From the NCBI GenBank assembly GCA_027356675.1, contig DAHVXO010000257.1, positions 1 to 10,911 of the forward strand: a stretch of 10,911 nt of DNA, read 5' to 3'. This DNA is from Symbiobacteriaceae bacterium (GTDB lineage: Bacteria; Bacillota_E; Symbiobacteriia; Symbiobacteriales; Symbiobacteriaceae). The first letter of the stretch is position 1, and the number at the start of each line of letters is the position of its first letter. Both the position numbers and the translations under genes were made by a program. This document shows positions 1-6,885 of this stretch, one piece after another. Below the pieces are notes generated by a model that had not been told where the DNA came from, did no database searches, and saw nothing but the letters and a program-made list of their open reading frames with translations.

Positions 1-899
1 TAGTTGTCCTCGCCGGTGTTGATGATGATCCCGGCTCGCGCCTGAATCATGCGGGCAAAGTGCTGATCGATGAACGTTCGTTTCATATTAATGTCGCGAA
101 AGAGAATACCGTACATCGAGTCGGAGAGCATCATATCCAGCCGCTCCATAGCACCCAGCGCCGCGATCTCCGGCATGCACAGGCCCGAGGCATAGTTGGT
201 CAGCCGCACGTAGCGGCCAAGCTCAGCCGAGACTTCATCCAGCGCCCGCCGCATAATGCGAAAGTTTTCTTGAGTGGCATAAGTACCGGCGAAGCCTTCC
301 GTGGTCGCCCCCTCCGGTACATAATCCAGCAGTGACTGCGCCGTGGAACGAATCACGGCGATGACGTCCGCCCCTTGGCGGGCAGCGTTTTGCGCCTGCA
401 CGACATCTTCGTAGATGTTGCCAGTGGCCACGATCACGTAGACCCAGGGGGTCGGACGTTCACCCCACCGGTCGATGAATGATTGCCGCTCAGCCCTCGC
501 CCGGTCGATTCGGCTGAGGCTCTCGGTGGCCAGGCCAACCGCCGTTTCGTGCAGTTGGCCCTCGTCTGCCAGCGGCACTTTGGTCAGGTCGAGCTTTTCA
601 GCCCCGACGGCCTGTGCCACCTCGCGAGCAGAGAGTGAATGCCGCACCATGGCGTTACAGATCCAGTAAGCAGCCCCGTTCGCCAACCCACCGCCGTCCT
701 GGATGTTTTCCACCACGAGGTTGGCCAGCGGAATGTCGTCGGTCCCCATGCCCTCGACCCCAAAGAGGCGCACAGTGGCGCGTTCCGTGCTGGTCGTGGT
801 GTGCCGGTCGATATACTGCTGCACGTCGCCGGTGATGCGGTGCGCCGCTTCGCGGGCCCGTGCGATTAGCTGATCGTCCACACGCAGTTTGAGGGTCAT
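1..899 (-). CDS. kamD: D-lysine / beta-lysine 5,6-aminomutase alpha subunit KamD, 3' end outside window
   Basis: This is the alpha subunit of the adenosylcobalamin- and PLP-dependent aminomutase that moves the terminal amino group of beta-lysine to carbon 5, giving 3,5-diaminohexanoate. The ATG at 899-897 follows a GGAGG ribosome site with normal spacing. The frame stays open for 299 codons to the window edge; the family is a little over 500 residues, so about 60% is visible. The translation has the TIM-barrel hallmarks RSTAQSLLDYVPEGATTEGF (184-203) and YATQENFRIMRRALDE. Counting from this start, R184, S189, S238, Y263 and D298 fall exactly at positions I recall as PLP or substrate contacts in the Clostridium sticklandii enzyme, which supports both the start and the activity. 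The cobalamin-binding beta subunit KamE should follow beyond position 1. The gene lies 20 bp after the P-loop gene and is the fourth gene of the kdd operon. D-ornithine 4,5-aminomutase is less likely because of the kamA/kdd context. Confidence 0.95.
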   Translation of the reverse strand, partial: MTLKLRVDDQLIARAREAAHRITGDVQQYIDRHTTTSTERATVRLFGVEGMGTDDIPLANLVVENIQDGGGLANGAAYWICNAMVRHSLSAREVAQAVGAEKLDLTKVPLADEGQLHETAVGLATESLSRIDRARAERQSFIDRWGERPTPWVYVIVATGNIYEDVVQAQNAARQGADVIAVIRSTAQSLLDYVPEGATTEGFAGTYATQENFRIMRRALDEVSAELGRYVRLTNYASGLCMPEIAALGAMERLDMMLSDSMYGILFRDINMKRTFIDQHFARMIQARAGIIINTGEDN

Positions 900-919
900 A
901 GGGCACCTCCGATGTTGCT

Positions 920-1975
920 TTAGCGGCCGGCAAGGCCGGCTTCCAGATCGTAGACGGGGCGGTGCGCCACCGTCTGGACGGCCTGGTGGAATTCCGCCGC
1001 ATCATAGCTCCGCCCCACGGGCGAGTGCGGATTCGTTGTGATGGCCAGCAGCTGCACCGATCGTCGCACGCGCACCCGCCCGCCCTGCCGGCTCCAGCGG
1101 CGCCACAGATTGCGATCGACCAGGATGTGCGTTGGGTCGTTGACGACCACGGTGATCGCGGTCAGCCGCCGCTTCAGTAAGATGAGCAGCAGGCGGTCGC
1201 TGAAGGCGCCGTCCAGGACCAGGTATCCGCCGGGCTCCACAGCGGCCGCCGCTGCGATGAGCTCGGGGTCGCCCAACGGGCTCGCCACCAGAACCGGGTT
1301 GACCCCACCGCTCTGGGAGACAACGCTGACAGCATGGTGCGTTGCGGCACGCTCTACGGACGCTTCGATGTCCGGTGGAACCGGCGGTAGGTCAAATACG
1401 TCGAGCACGTGGCGAATCTGGCTGAGGGTCTCGCTCATGCTCCCGCTGTATGCGGCGCCGGCCGCCAAAACGACCCGCCCGGTGATGCCGGGTGCCGCCG
1501 CAGCGATGCGGTCGAAGGATCCATCCACCAGGGATAACCGGGCGCCGTACCCCTCCAGCGCCCCCACGGCCTCGCCGACTCGCCGGACCGATCCCGGTCC
1601 GATCAGGAGAACCTCACCGGCGTTCTCCACTCGGGCGAGCACGACGGGTCCGAAGGGGGTCATCAGGGGAAGCTCACGGAACTTGGTCAGTGTGGCTGTG
1701 GCGGCCGCCAGCGCGCCCCGGGCCGTGGCGACCCACGTGCCCGCAGGGGCCCAGATGCGTGGCTTGGGCAACTCCGTGATGGCGTCTTGCTCCTCGCCGT
1801 CGCGCCCGGTACTCACCAGACCAAGCGTCACCTGCCGGGCCGCAGCCGCGTGAATCAGATGGTTGAGTGTGACCGTCTTGCCGGCATTCTTACTGAGGCC
1901 AACCACGCTGAGGCGGGCCAGCGGCCCGCCGCCCAGCACCTGGTCCAGCAGGCGATCCGCCAGCGGTTCAATCAT
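920..1975 (-). CDS. kamB: P-loop protein of the lysine aminomutase cluster, probable KamB (5,6-aminomutase reactivase component)
   Basis: A 351-residue soluble protein with an N-terminal nucleotide-binding loop, VVGLSKNAGKT (residues 24-34), and a later hydrophobic strand ending in Asp, GGYLVLDGAFSD, that could be a Walker B. No membrane segment or signal peptide is seen. In Fusobacterium- and Clostridium-type lysine fermentation clusters a protein of this kind (KamB) lies between kamA and the 5,6-aminomutase genes and is thought to help keep the B12 mutase active. I assign it from position plus the P-loop, not from a strong family signature, so the symbol is an inference. The ATG at 1975-1973 lies inside the end of kamA (8-nt overlap), and the nearest SD-like GGAG is about 14 nt upstream, so translation is probably coupled to kamA. 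The MutS-like partner KamC, normally next to it, is not between this gene and kamD. Confidence 0.75.
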   Translation of the reverse strand: MIEPLADRLLDQVLGGGPLARLSVVGLSKNAGKTVTLNHLIHAAAARQVTLGLVSTGRDGEEQDAITELPKPRIWAPAGTWVATARGALAAATATLTKFRELPLMTPFGPVVLARVENAGEVLLIGPGSVRRVGEAVGALEGYGARLSLVDGSFDRIAAAAPGITGRVVLAAGAAYSGSMSETLSQIRHVLDVFDLPPVPPDIEASVERAATHHAVSVVSQSGGVNPVLVASPLGDPELIAAAAAVEPGGYLVLDGAFSDRLLLILLKRRLTAITVVVNDPTHILVDRNLWRRWSRQGGRVRVRRSVQLLAITTNPHSPVGRSYDAAEFHQAVQTVAHRPVYDLEAGLAGR

Positions 1976-3299
1976 GGGTCCGTGCTTTCTCCAGCGCTTC
2001 CAGCGCCTCGATCGTGATCAGCGGCTGCGTCGCCCCGATGCGGGTCACGTTCTCCGGGACGGCCATCTCGCCAACCCGCGATCGGACTGCCGAAAGTTCG
2101 GCAGCCACACCGATGTTGATGGTGGCGTGGTCTGTCCCGCAGACCGTGCACTTCCCATCGGCGATGTGATTGTCGGGCGTCCCCTCGTGGTACACTGAAA
2201 CACGACCCTCAAAGTTCCGCAGCACGACCTGTCCGCCACCCTGAGAGATCAGGTAGTTCGGCTGCACCGGGATCTTGCCCCCGCCGCCAGGGGCGTCCAC
2301 GACGAACGTCGGGACGGCATAGCCCGAGGTATGCCCCCGCAGCGACTCGATAATCTCGATGCCCTTGGCCACCGTCGTCCGGAAGTGGCTCAGACCCTCT
2401 GACAGGTCGCAGTTGTAAATGTAGTAAGGCCGGCACCGCACCTTGACCAGCTCGTGCACGAGCTTGCGCATGATGACCGGGCAGTCGTTGATGCCCTTCA
2501 GCAGCACGGACTGGTTACCCGTGGGGATCCCTGCATCCGCCAACCGCTCCATGGCCGCTTTGGTGGCCGGATGCGCGAGTTCGCCTGGGTGGTTGAAGTG
2601 GGTGTTGAACCAGATCGGATGATACTTCCGCAGCATCGCCACCAGCTCCGGCGTAATGCGCTGAGGCATCACCACGGGCATCCGCGACCCGATGCGGATG
2701 ATCTCCACATGGTCGATCTTGCGCAGATTGGCGAGGACGTACTCCAGCCGCTTGTCAGGCACAGCCAGTGGGTCCCCGCCGGACACTAGCACGTCGCGGA
2801 TCTGGGGCGTCCGGCGGATATAGTCGATGGCGTCGTCGAGCATCGCGGTGGACATTGCGTCCTGATCCCCGACGATGCGGCGGCGCGTGCACTGCCGGCA
2901 ATACAGAGAGCACTCGTGCGTAATGAGGAAGAGCACCCGGTCCGGGTACCGGTGGGTGAGACCGGGCACCGGGGAGTCCACGTCTTCGTGGAGCGGGTCG
3001 CCCATCTCGTAATCGGCCCAGGCGAGTTCGTTGTACTTGGGGACCGCCTGCAGGCGCATGGGATCCTGGGGATCGTCCGGGTCGATCAGGGTGGCGTAGT
3101 GAGGGGTGATGCCCAGTCGGAACAGGTGCTCTGAATCTTTGACTGCCCGCTCTTCCTCATCCGTCAGGTTCACAACCTGCCCCAGCTGTTCCAGATTGGT
3201 CACCCGGTGGCTGACCTGCCAGCGCCAGTCGTTCCACTGTTCCGCAGTGGCGTCGGCCCAGAGGGGGATCTCCTTCCAATGGCGAGGTTCCTTGAGCAT
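1968..3299 (-). CDS. kamA: L-lysine 2,3-aminomutase (radical SAM, PLP)
   Basis: Converts L-lysine to L-beta-lysine, the first step of lysine fermentation, using a [4Fe-4S] cluster, S-adenosylmethionine and PLP. The protein is 443 residues. The radical-SAM cysteines are C130, C134 and C137 in CSLYCRQC. Compared with what I recall of the Clostridium subterminale enzyme, a constant offset of +5 puts R139 and D298/D335 at the substrate-binding Arg and Asp residues, K342 (GGGGK) at the PLP lysine and C273 at a zinc cysteine. The lysine-selecting Asp pair argues for lysine over glutamate. The C-terminal zinc cysteines are reduced: C384 and C387 remain, but the first of the usual three is Gly382. 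I chose the ATG at 3299 because GGGAGG plus GGGGG lies just upstream, partly inside the last codons of kdd, which ends 7 bp before. A longer frame starting at 3401 would overlap kdd and has no family-like sequence. Confidence 0.97.
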   Translation of the reverse strand: MLKEPRHWKEIPLWADATAEQWNDWRWQVSHRVTNLEQLGQVVNLTDEEERAVKDSEHLFRLGITPHYATLIDPDDPQDPMRLQAVPKYNELAWADYEMGDPLHEDVDSPVPGLTHRYPDRVLFLITHECSLYCRQCTRRRIVGDQDAMSTAMLDDAIDYIRRTPQIRDVLVSGGDPLAVPDKRLEYVLANLRKIDHVEIIRIGSRMPVVMPQRITPELVAMLRKYHPIWFNTHFNHPGELAHPATKAAMERLADAGIPTGNQSVLLKGINDCPVIMRKLVHELVKVRCRPYYIYNCDLSEGLSHFRTTVAKGIEIIESLRGHTSGYAVPTFVVDAPGGGGKIPVQPNYLISQGGGQVVLRNFEGRVSVYHEGTPDNHIADGKCTVCGTDHATINIGVAAELSAVRSRVGEMAVPENVTRIGATQPLITIEALEALEKARTHD

Positions 3300-3306
3300 A
3301 TGCCCC

Positions 3307-4320
3307 CTACCTCCCGTAGAGTTCTTCGAACAGCGCTCGCAGTGCGGGGCTCTCCCGCAGAAGTTGGAGCGTGAGCTCCGCATGGCCCGGGTAGTACCCA
3401 TTACCGATCAACATGTCGACCGGGCTCCCGACGCCCTCGGCGCCCAGTGCGCAGGCTGTGAAGGACGTCGCCATACTGAAGAAATAGACTGTGCCGTTGG
3501 GCTTGGTGGCCAGAATGGCCGCCAACTCGGCGCCGGGCACATTCACCAGGGACAGGGTCAGGTCTGCCTTGGCTCCCACCGCTTCCATCACTGCAAGGGC
3601 GTCCCGGGCGTCGCCCTGGATGAACTCGGTGGCTGCGCCGAGGCGCCGGGCCCGCTCGAGGCTCGCCTCGCTGTAGTCGAAGGCGATGACCCGGCTGGCG
3701 CCCGCCCGCCTGGCCACGTAGCTGCACAGCAGGCCGCTCTTGCCGCCTCCGCCCAGGATCAGCACGGTATCGCCGGACTTCACCAGGCGGGTGGTCTGGG
3801 CCGGGGCGCCACAGACGTCAAGCACGGCCAGCGCCAGCGTATCCGGGATATCGGCCGGCAGCCTGGCGTACACCCCGGTTTCGAAGAGGATGGCCGAGCC
3901 TGCCACATCCACCTGGTCGGACTCGGGCCGGACAGCCTTGATCGCCGTGAGGCGCAGCGGGGTGAGGCTGAGGCTCACCAGCGTGACGATGCGGTCTCCG
4001 GGCTTCAGATCGGTTTTGAGCTCGGATCCCACCGACTGGACGGTGCCAATCAACATGCCGCCGGACCCGGTCACCGGGTTGTGCAGCTTCCCGCGCCGGC
4101 TCACGATATCCATGATCGTCTCCGCAATGCGACTGGGGTCAGCGCCAACGCTTTCGCTGATCTGATGAAAGCTAGCGGAATCAACATTCAACGTCTCAAC
4201 ATCCACGCGGATTTCGTTGGCGAGGGGCTCTGTCTCGTTATCAATTCGCCAGGCCGGCTGCGGCAGGACACCCCGCGGTTCCAGCACCCGGTGCGTGCCA
4301 TAAGGACAGCCAGTTGTCAT
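3307..4320 (-). CDS. kdd: L-erythro-3,5-diaminohexanoate dehydrogenase
   Basis: NAD-dependent oxidative deaminase that turns 3,5-diaminohexanoate into 5-amino-3-oxohexanoate and ammonia, the step after the two aminomutases. It has 337 residues, close to known Kdd proteins. The N-terminus MTTGCPYGTHRVLEPRGVLP is the typical opening of this family. A zinc-free MDR-like fold follows, with a cofactor-binding loop VLILGGGGKSGLL (about 186-198) and an acidic residue after the second strand (VIAFDYSEASLERARRLG). The ATG at 4320 has a GGAGG at 4332-4328, 7 nt away. The open frame continues upstream to 4437, but that would run coding sequence through the sigma-54 promoter and activator sites, so the shorter start is preferred. 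First gene of the operon, 7 bp before kamA. Confidence 0.95.
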   Translation of the reverse strand: MTTGCPYGTHRVLEPRGVLPQPAWRIDNETEPLANEIRVDVETLNVDSASFHQISESVGADPSRIAETIMDIVSRRGKLHNPVTGSGGMLIGTVQSVGSELKTDLKPGDRIVTLVSLSLTPLRLTAIKAVRPESDQVDVAGSAILFETGVYARLPADIPDTLALAVLDVCGAPAQTTRLVKSGDTVLILGGGGKSGLLCSYVARRAGASRVIAFDYSEASLERARRLGAATEFIQGDARDALAVMEAVGAKADLTLSLVNVPGAELAAILATKPNGTVYFFSMATSFTACALGAEGVGSPVDMLIGNGYYPGHAELTLQLLRESPALRALFEELYGR

Positions 4321-4354
4321 GGCGACACCTCCATTCCCTTCATCAGGAATGTAT

Positions 4355-4370
4355 TGCAAGAACTGTGCCA
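4355..4370 (-). promoter_or_regulatory. Sigma-54 (-24/-12) promoter of the lysine operon
   Basis: Read on the minus strand the site is TGGCAC, AGTTC, TTGCA. It has the invariant GG (4369-4368) and GC (4357-4356) at the exact 10-bp separation required for RpoN, and matches the -24 and -12 elements fully. The expected start of transcription is near 4344, leaving a leader of about 24 nt with the kdd ribosome site in it. A gene for a sigma-54 activator lies immediately upstream. There is no comparable sigma-A promoter in this gap that I can see. Confidence 0.93.
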
Positions 4371-4400
4371 CACCCGATTTCAGGCTTTTGGCTGCGAATC

Positions 4401-4416
4401 CGCCGAAATTTCGGCA
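4401..4416. promoter_or_regulatory. Palindromic activator site, proximal (UAS1)
   Basis: The sequence CGCCGAAATTTCGGCA contains a perfect 14-bp palindrome at 4402-4415 (GCCGAAA/TTTCGGC). Its centre lies about 64 bp upstream of the predicted transcription start, in the range where sigma-54 activators bind. A second, similar palindrome follows 69 bp further up. Binding by the adjacent Fis-HTH regulator is inferred from position and symmetry. Confidence 0.75.
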
Positions 4417-4469
4417 CCCTCTTTTCAGCCATTTCATTCCAGCCCTTATCAGGCCTTGTGCGCGGCGTG

Positions 4470-4485
4470 TGCCGAATTTTAGGCA
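4470..4485. promoter_or_regulatory. Palindromic activator site, distal (UAS2)
   Basis: TGCCGAATTTTAGGCA matches the proximal box at 13 of 16 positions and keeps the outer GCC/GGC arms and A/T core, as an imperfect palindrome. Together they give a consensus YGCCGAAWTTTMGGCA. Its centre is about 133 bp upstream of the predicted start. The last 4 bases overlap the left arm of the hairpin at 4482-4514. Confidence 0.68.
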
Positions 4486-4514
4486 GCCAGGCGCTGTCTC
4501 TGCGTCTGGCTGCC
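4482..4514 (-). terminator. GC-rich hairpin after the sigma-54 activator gene, possible terminator
   Basis: Nine perfect base pairs (GGCAGCCAG / CTGGCTGCC), extendable by four more after one mismatch, close on a 7-nt loop. The hairpin begins 22 nt after the regulator's stop codon. On the minus strand it is followed by TAAAATTCGGC, not a U-run, so it is a poor classical intrinsic terminator. It may instead insulate the sigma-54 operon by pausing or protecting the upstream mRNA end. Confidence 0.42.
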
Positions 4515-4536
4515 ATTTGGACGGTCTGTCCGCCCT

Positions 4537-5985
4537 CTAGCCGTCTGAGCGCTTCAGTTGTAGAATCCGGATGCGGTATTGGAGCGTCTGCCGGGGCAGT
4601 CCGAGCAGGCGAGCCGCTTGGGACAGGTTCCATCCCGTCTGTTGCAGTGCCGCCAGCACAACCCCACGCTCCGCTGCGGCAAGGGAGCCGCGCAACTGCC
4701 CGGGCGCCTGGGTCAGCGGGATGGTGGTCGTCGGCAGCCCGGATGGCGCCCCGCTGCCCCCAGCCCGTTGCAGGTGAGCCGGCAAGTCCTCCAGGGTTAG
4801 CAAATCGCCCTTCGCCATGTGCAGCGCAGCCTCTACCGCGTGCTCCAGCTCACGAACGTTGCTGGGCCAGGCATATGTAGCGAAGAACCATTCCACCGGC
4901 GCACTTAGACCCTTCACCGCAGACCCCACGCGGCTCCGATGCTTGCGCAGGAAGTGCTGGGTCAGGAGCGGGATGTCGCCCCGGCGTTCCCGCAGCGGGG
5001 GGATCTCCAGGTAGACCACGTTTATGCGATAATACAGGTCCTGCCGGAGCCGCCGCTCCGCCAACGCCTGCAGCGGGGGCTCGTTCGTAGATGCGATGAC
5101 CCGCACGTCCACCGGGCGCTCTTCCGCGGCGCCGACCCGCCGGACCCGTCCGTCCTGCAAGACGCGCAGCAGCTTGGCCTGCAAATTGAGGTCCATCGAA
5201 TTGATCTCATCAAGGTACAGGCTCCCACCGTCGGCGAGCTCAAAGAGCCCGGGCCGGTCCTCGGCCCCCGTGAAGCCGCCCTTTACCGTACCGAACAGGA
5301 TACCCTCCAACAGACCCTCGGGCAGGGCCGCACAATTCTGCGCCACGAGTGGTCCCGCCCTGCGCGGGCTCGCCTGATGGATCGCATGCACCAGGATCTC
5401 CTTGCCCGTGCCGGTTTCCCCGTACACGAGCACTGGCGATGTGCCGCTGGCAGCCCGCGCAGCCTGCTCCTTGACCGCCTCGAGCTTGGGGGCGTGCCCG
5501 ATCAGGTCTTCCATGGCATAGCGCGCCCCGCCCTGGACAGACGGCCGCCGCTTACGCTTGCGCAGGAGCTCGGCCCGCAGGTCCACCACCTGCTCGGACA
5601 GTTCCCGCACCCGCGTTATATCCTTGGAGATCTCGATGGCGCCCACCATTCGGCCAACCTGGTAGATGGGCCAGGTTGAATTGACTGTCGTGACCCGGAC
5701 GCCTTTATAGTTGGTGAAGGTCTGCTCCTGGTTGACGATGGAGTGGCCCGTCGCCAGGACTTTGAGCAGCGTGCTGGTCTGTTCATTGAGCGATGGAAAC
5801 ACCTGCAGGATATGCTTGCCGATCACCTCGTCGGGCTCGAGGCCATCGTTCAAGCCGGCCTGCGGGTTGTAGAGTACAGTGATGCCTTCGCTGTCCACCA
5901 CGTGAATGCCCTCATCCACGTTGGCCAGCAGGGTACTTAAGGTCGACTCATGTGCGATGACGACTGCTCCCCCCCTTTGCGGCAA
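4537..5985 (-). CDS. PAS-domain sigma-54-dependent transcriptional activator, probable lysine-operon regulator
   Basis: A 482-residue enhancer-binding protein of the RocR/BkdR-like kind. Order of parts: PAS sensor (about 14-125), a basic linker, AAA+ domain with Walker A GETGTGKE (189-196), sigma-54 contact loop GGFTGA (236-241, usually GAFTGA), Walker B GGSLYLDEI (253-261) and arginine-finger region RQDLYYRINV (314-323), then a Fis-type HTH NLSQAARLLGLPRQTLQYRI (453-472). There is no receiver domain, so it probably senses a small molecule through the PAS domain. It ends 216 bp before kdd, whose promoter is a perfect sigma-54 type with two palindromic upstream sites, so it most likely switches on lysine fermentation. 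Given start: TTG at 5985, directly after the patatin stop, with no ribosome site before it. The only SD-like stretch is inside the frame (5978-5967), so the true start is uncertain. Identity of the effector is unknown. Confidence 0.93.
   Translation of the reverse strand: MPQRGGAVVIAHESTLSTLLANVDEGIHVVDSEGITVLYNPQAGLNDGLEPDEVIGKHILQVFPSLNEQTSTLLKVLATGHSIVNQEQTFTNYKGVRVTTVNSTWPIYQVGRMVGAIEISKDITRVRELSEQVVDLRAELLRKRKRRPSVQGGARYAMEDLIGHAPKLEAVKEQAARAASGTSPVLVYGETGTGKEILVHAIHQASPRRAGPLVAQNCAALPEGLLEGILFGTVKGGFTGAEDRPGLFELADGGSLYLDEINSMDLNLQAKLLRVLQDGRVRRVGAAEERPVDVRVIASTNEPPLQALAERRLRQDLYYRINVVYLEIPPLRERRGDIPLLTQHFLRKHRSRVGSAVKGLSAPVEWFFATYAWPSNVRELEHAVEAALHMAKGDLLTLEDLPAHLQRAGGSGAPSGLPTTTIPLTQAPGQLRGSLAAAERGVVLAALQQTGWNLSQAARLLGLPRQTLQYRIRILQLKRSDG
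5967..5978 (-). promoter_or_regulatory. SD-like G-tract inside the 5' end of the activator gene
   Basis: On the minus strand the sequence is AAAGGGGGGGAG, with seven consecutive G. It resembles a ribosome site but lies 3' of the only in-frame near-start candidate (TTG at 5985). The in-frame codons at normal spacing after it are GTC, GTC, ATC (5958-5956) with no ATG, GTG or TTG. It could serve a rare ATC start, or it may mark a slippery tract: with one G fewer, an ATG at 5989 that overlaps the patatin stop as ATGA would be in frame. Confidence 0.4.
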
Positions 5986-6792
5986 TCATTCGGCGGTTGC
6001 TGATTCGTCTCTGCCAAAGCGCTCGATGGCCTGGCGAATGAGCGGGAGGGCGGACTCCGCGGCCTCCCGGCCGACACGAACCATGTCATTGAGGCGGTCC
6101 AGTTCGATCATGCCATAGTCGGCCAGGTCTGGTTGAATGGCGACGTCGGCGGCCTTCATGGCGATGGTGATTTGCGGACGCTGGACCAGCGCAAGGCTAT
6201 AGAGCATGATGTGGAGCAAGTTGCGAGGAGGCCGCGCATTGCGCTGCGACCGGCCCAGCTCTACGGCGATAACCAGGTCCGCGCCCATTTGCCGGACAAT
6301 CGCCGTGGGCACCGGGTGGACGAGCCCCCCATCCACCAGCGTATGCTTCCCAACACGGACTGGCAGGAAGATCCCTGGAAATGCGCAACTCGCACGCACG
6401 GCGGTCGACAGGCGCCCGGAGGACAAGAGGACCTCCGTGCCTGTCAGCAGGTCGGTTGCCGTGGCTGTAAACGGGACCTTCAGGTCACGGAACTGAAGGT
6501 CACCCACATGTCCAAGCATGAAGCGTTCGAGCCCGGCCGCGTCCAACAGGCCATCGCGGCGGAGTTTCAGCCGCACCAACGCCCGCCAGTTCATGCGTTC
6601 AGCCGCTCGTTCCATGAGCCACGGATCAAGCCCGGCGCAGTACATGGCGCCAACCAGGCTCCCGGCTGAGGTCCCTGCCACCAGATGAATTGGGATGTTG
6701 TTGGCTGTAAGGGCCTGGAGGACGCCAATGTGAGCAGCACCCCGCGCAAAGCCGCCTCCCAGTGCGAGGCCAACCTTCACCTTCGGCAACAC
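5986..6792 (-). CDS. Patatin-like phospholipase / acyl-ester hydrolase (RssA/YlbK-like)
   Basis: A 268-residue cytoplasmic serine hydrolase. The glycine-rich oxyanion loop LGGGFARG (11-18), nucleophile elbow GTSAG with Ser42 (40-44) and the catalytic Asp154 in DGG (154-156) are all present and in order, so the Ser-Asp dyad is intact. Its length fits the small bacterial patatin group; no signal peptide or membrane segment is seen. Start GTG at 6792, with GGGGG at 6803-6799 and a 6-nt spacer. Its stop TGA is directly followed by the activator's TTG, so the two are very likely co-transcribed. The substrate is unknown, and nothing in the sequence ties it to lysine breakdown apart from this linkage. 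Confidence 0.9.
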   Translation of the reverse strand: MLPKVKVGLALGGGFARGAAHIGVLQALTANNIPIHLVAGTSAGSLVGAMYCAGLDPWLMERAAERMNWRALVRLKLRRDGLLDAAGLERFMLGHVGDLQFRDLKVPFTATATDLLTGTEVLLSSGRLSTAVRASCAFPGIFLPVRVGKHTLVDGGLVHPVPTAIVRQMGADLVIAVELGRSQRNARPPRNLLHIMLYSLALVQRPQITIAMKAADVAIQPDLADYGMIELDRLNDMVRVGREAAESALPLIRQAIERFGRDESATAE

Positions 6793-6821
6793 AAGGGTCC
6801 CCCTTTGTCCACGCTACTCCT

Positions 6822-6827
6822 ATTGTA
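6822..6827 (-). promoter_or_regulatory. Candidate -10 element for the patatin-activator operon
   Basis: TACAAT on the minus strand, with an expected start near 6815, about 23 nt before the GTG and just upstream of the ribosome site. No good -35 hexamer sits 16-18 bp upstream. The element overlaps a small palindrome TTGTACAA (6823-6830) that might help a repressor or activator bind. Weak evidence. Confidence 0.35.
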
Positions 6828-6885
6828 CAAAACGGAAGCCACATCCAGCTACCACTTTTCAGCGACAACTCCAGGATATGCAAGA

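Noticed and set aside
1038..1853. Plus-strand open frame of 271 codons opposite the P-loop gene
   Set aside because: Low-complexity Arg/Ser/Ala/Pro-rich translation, no ribosome site, antisense to a gene with a P-loop and operon spacing.
3300..3401. N-terminal extension of kamA to 3401
   Set aside because: It overlaps the 3' end of kdd, is Cys/Arg/Ser-rich with no resemblance to aminomutases, and the ATG at 3299 has a strong ribosome site and gives a +5 offset to known catalytic residues.
4321..4437. N-terminal extension of kdd to 4437
   Set aside because: It would make the sigma-54 promoter and the proximal palindrome coding; the ATG at 4320 has GGAGG and the family-typical N-terminus.
3106..4482. 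Long plus-strand open frame of 458 codons opposite kamA and kdd
   Set aside because: It runs antisense through two clearly recognised genes, their junction and the sigma-54 promoter; its translation has no domain and reflects high-GC codon shadowing.
6826..6841. Sigma-54-like TGGCTT-CCGTT-TTGTA before the patatin gene
   Set aside because: GG is correctly placed but the invariant GC of the -12 is GT and the -24 half is poor; kept only as a remote possibility for autoregulation.
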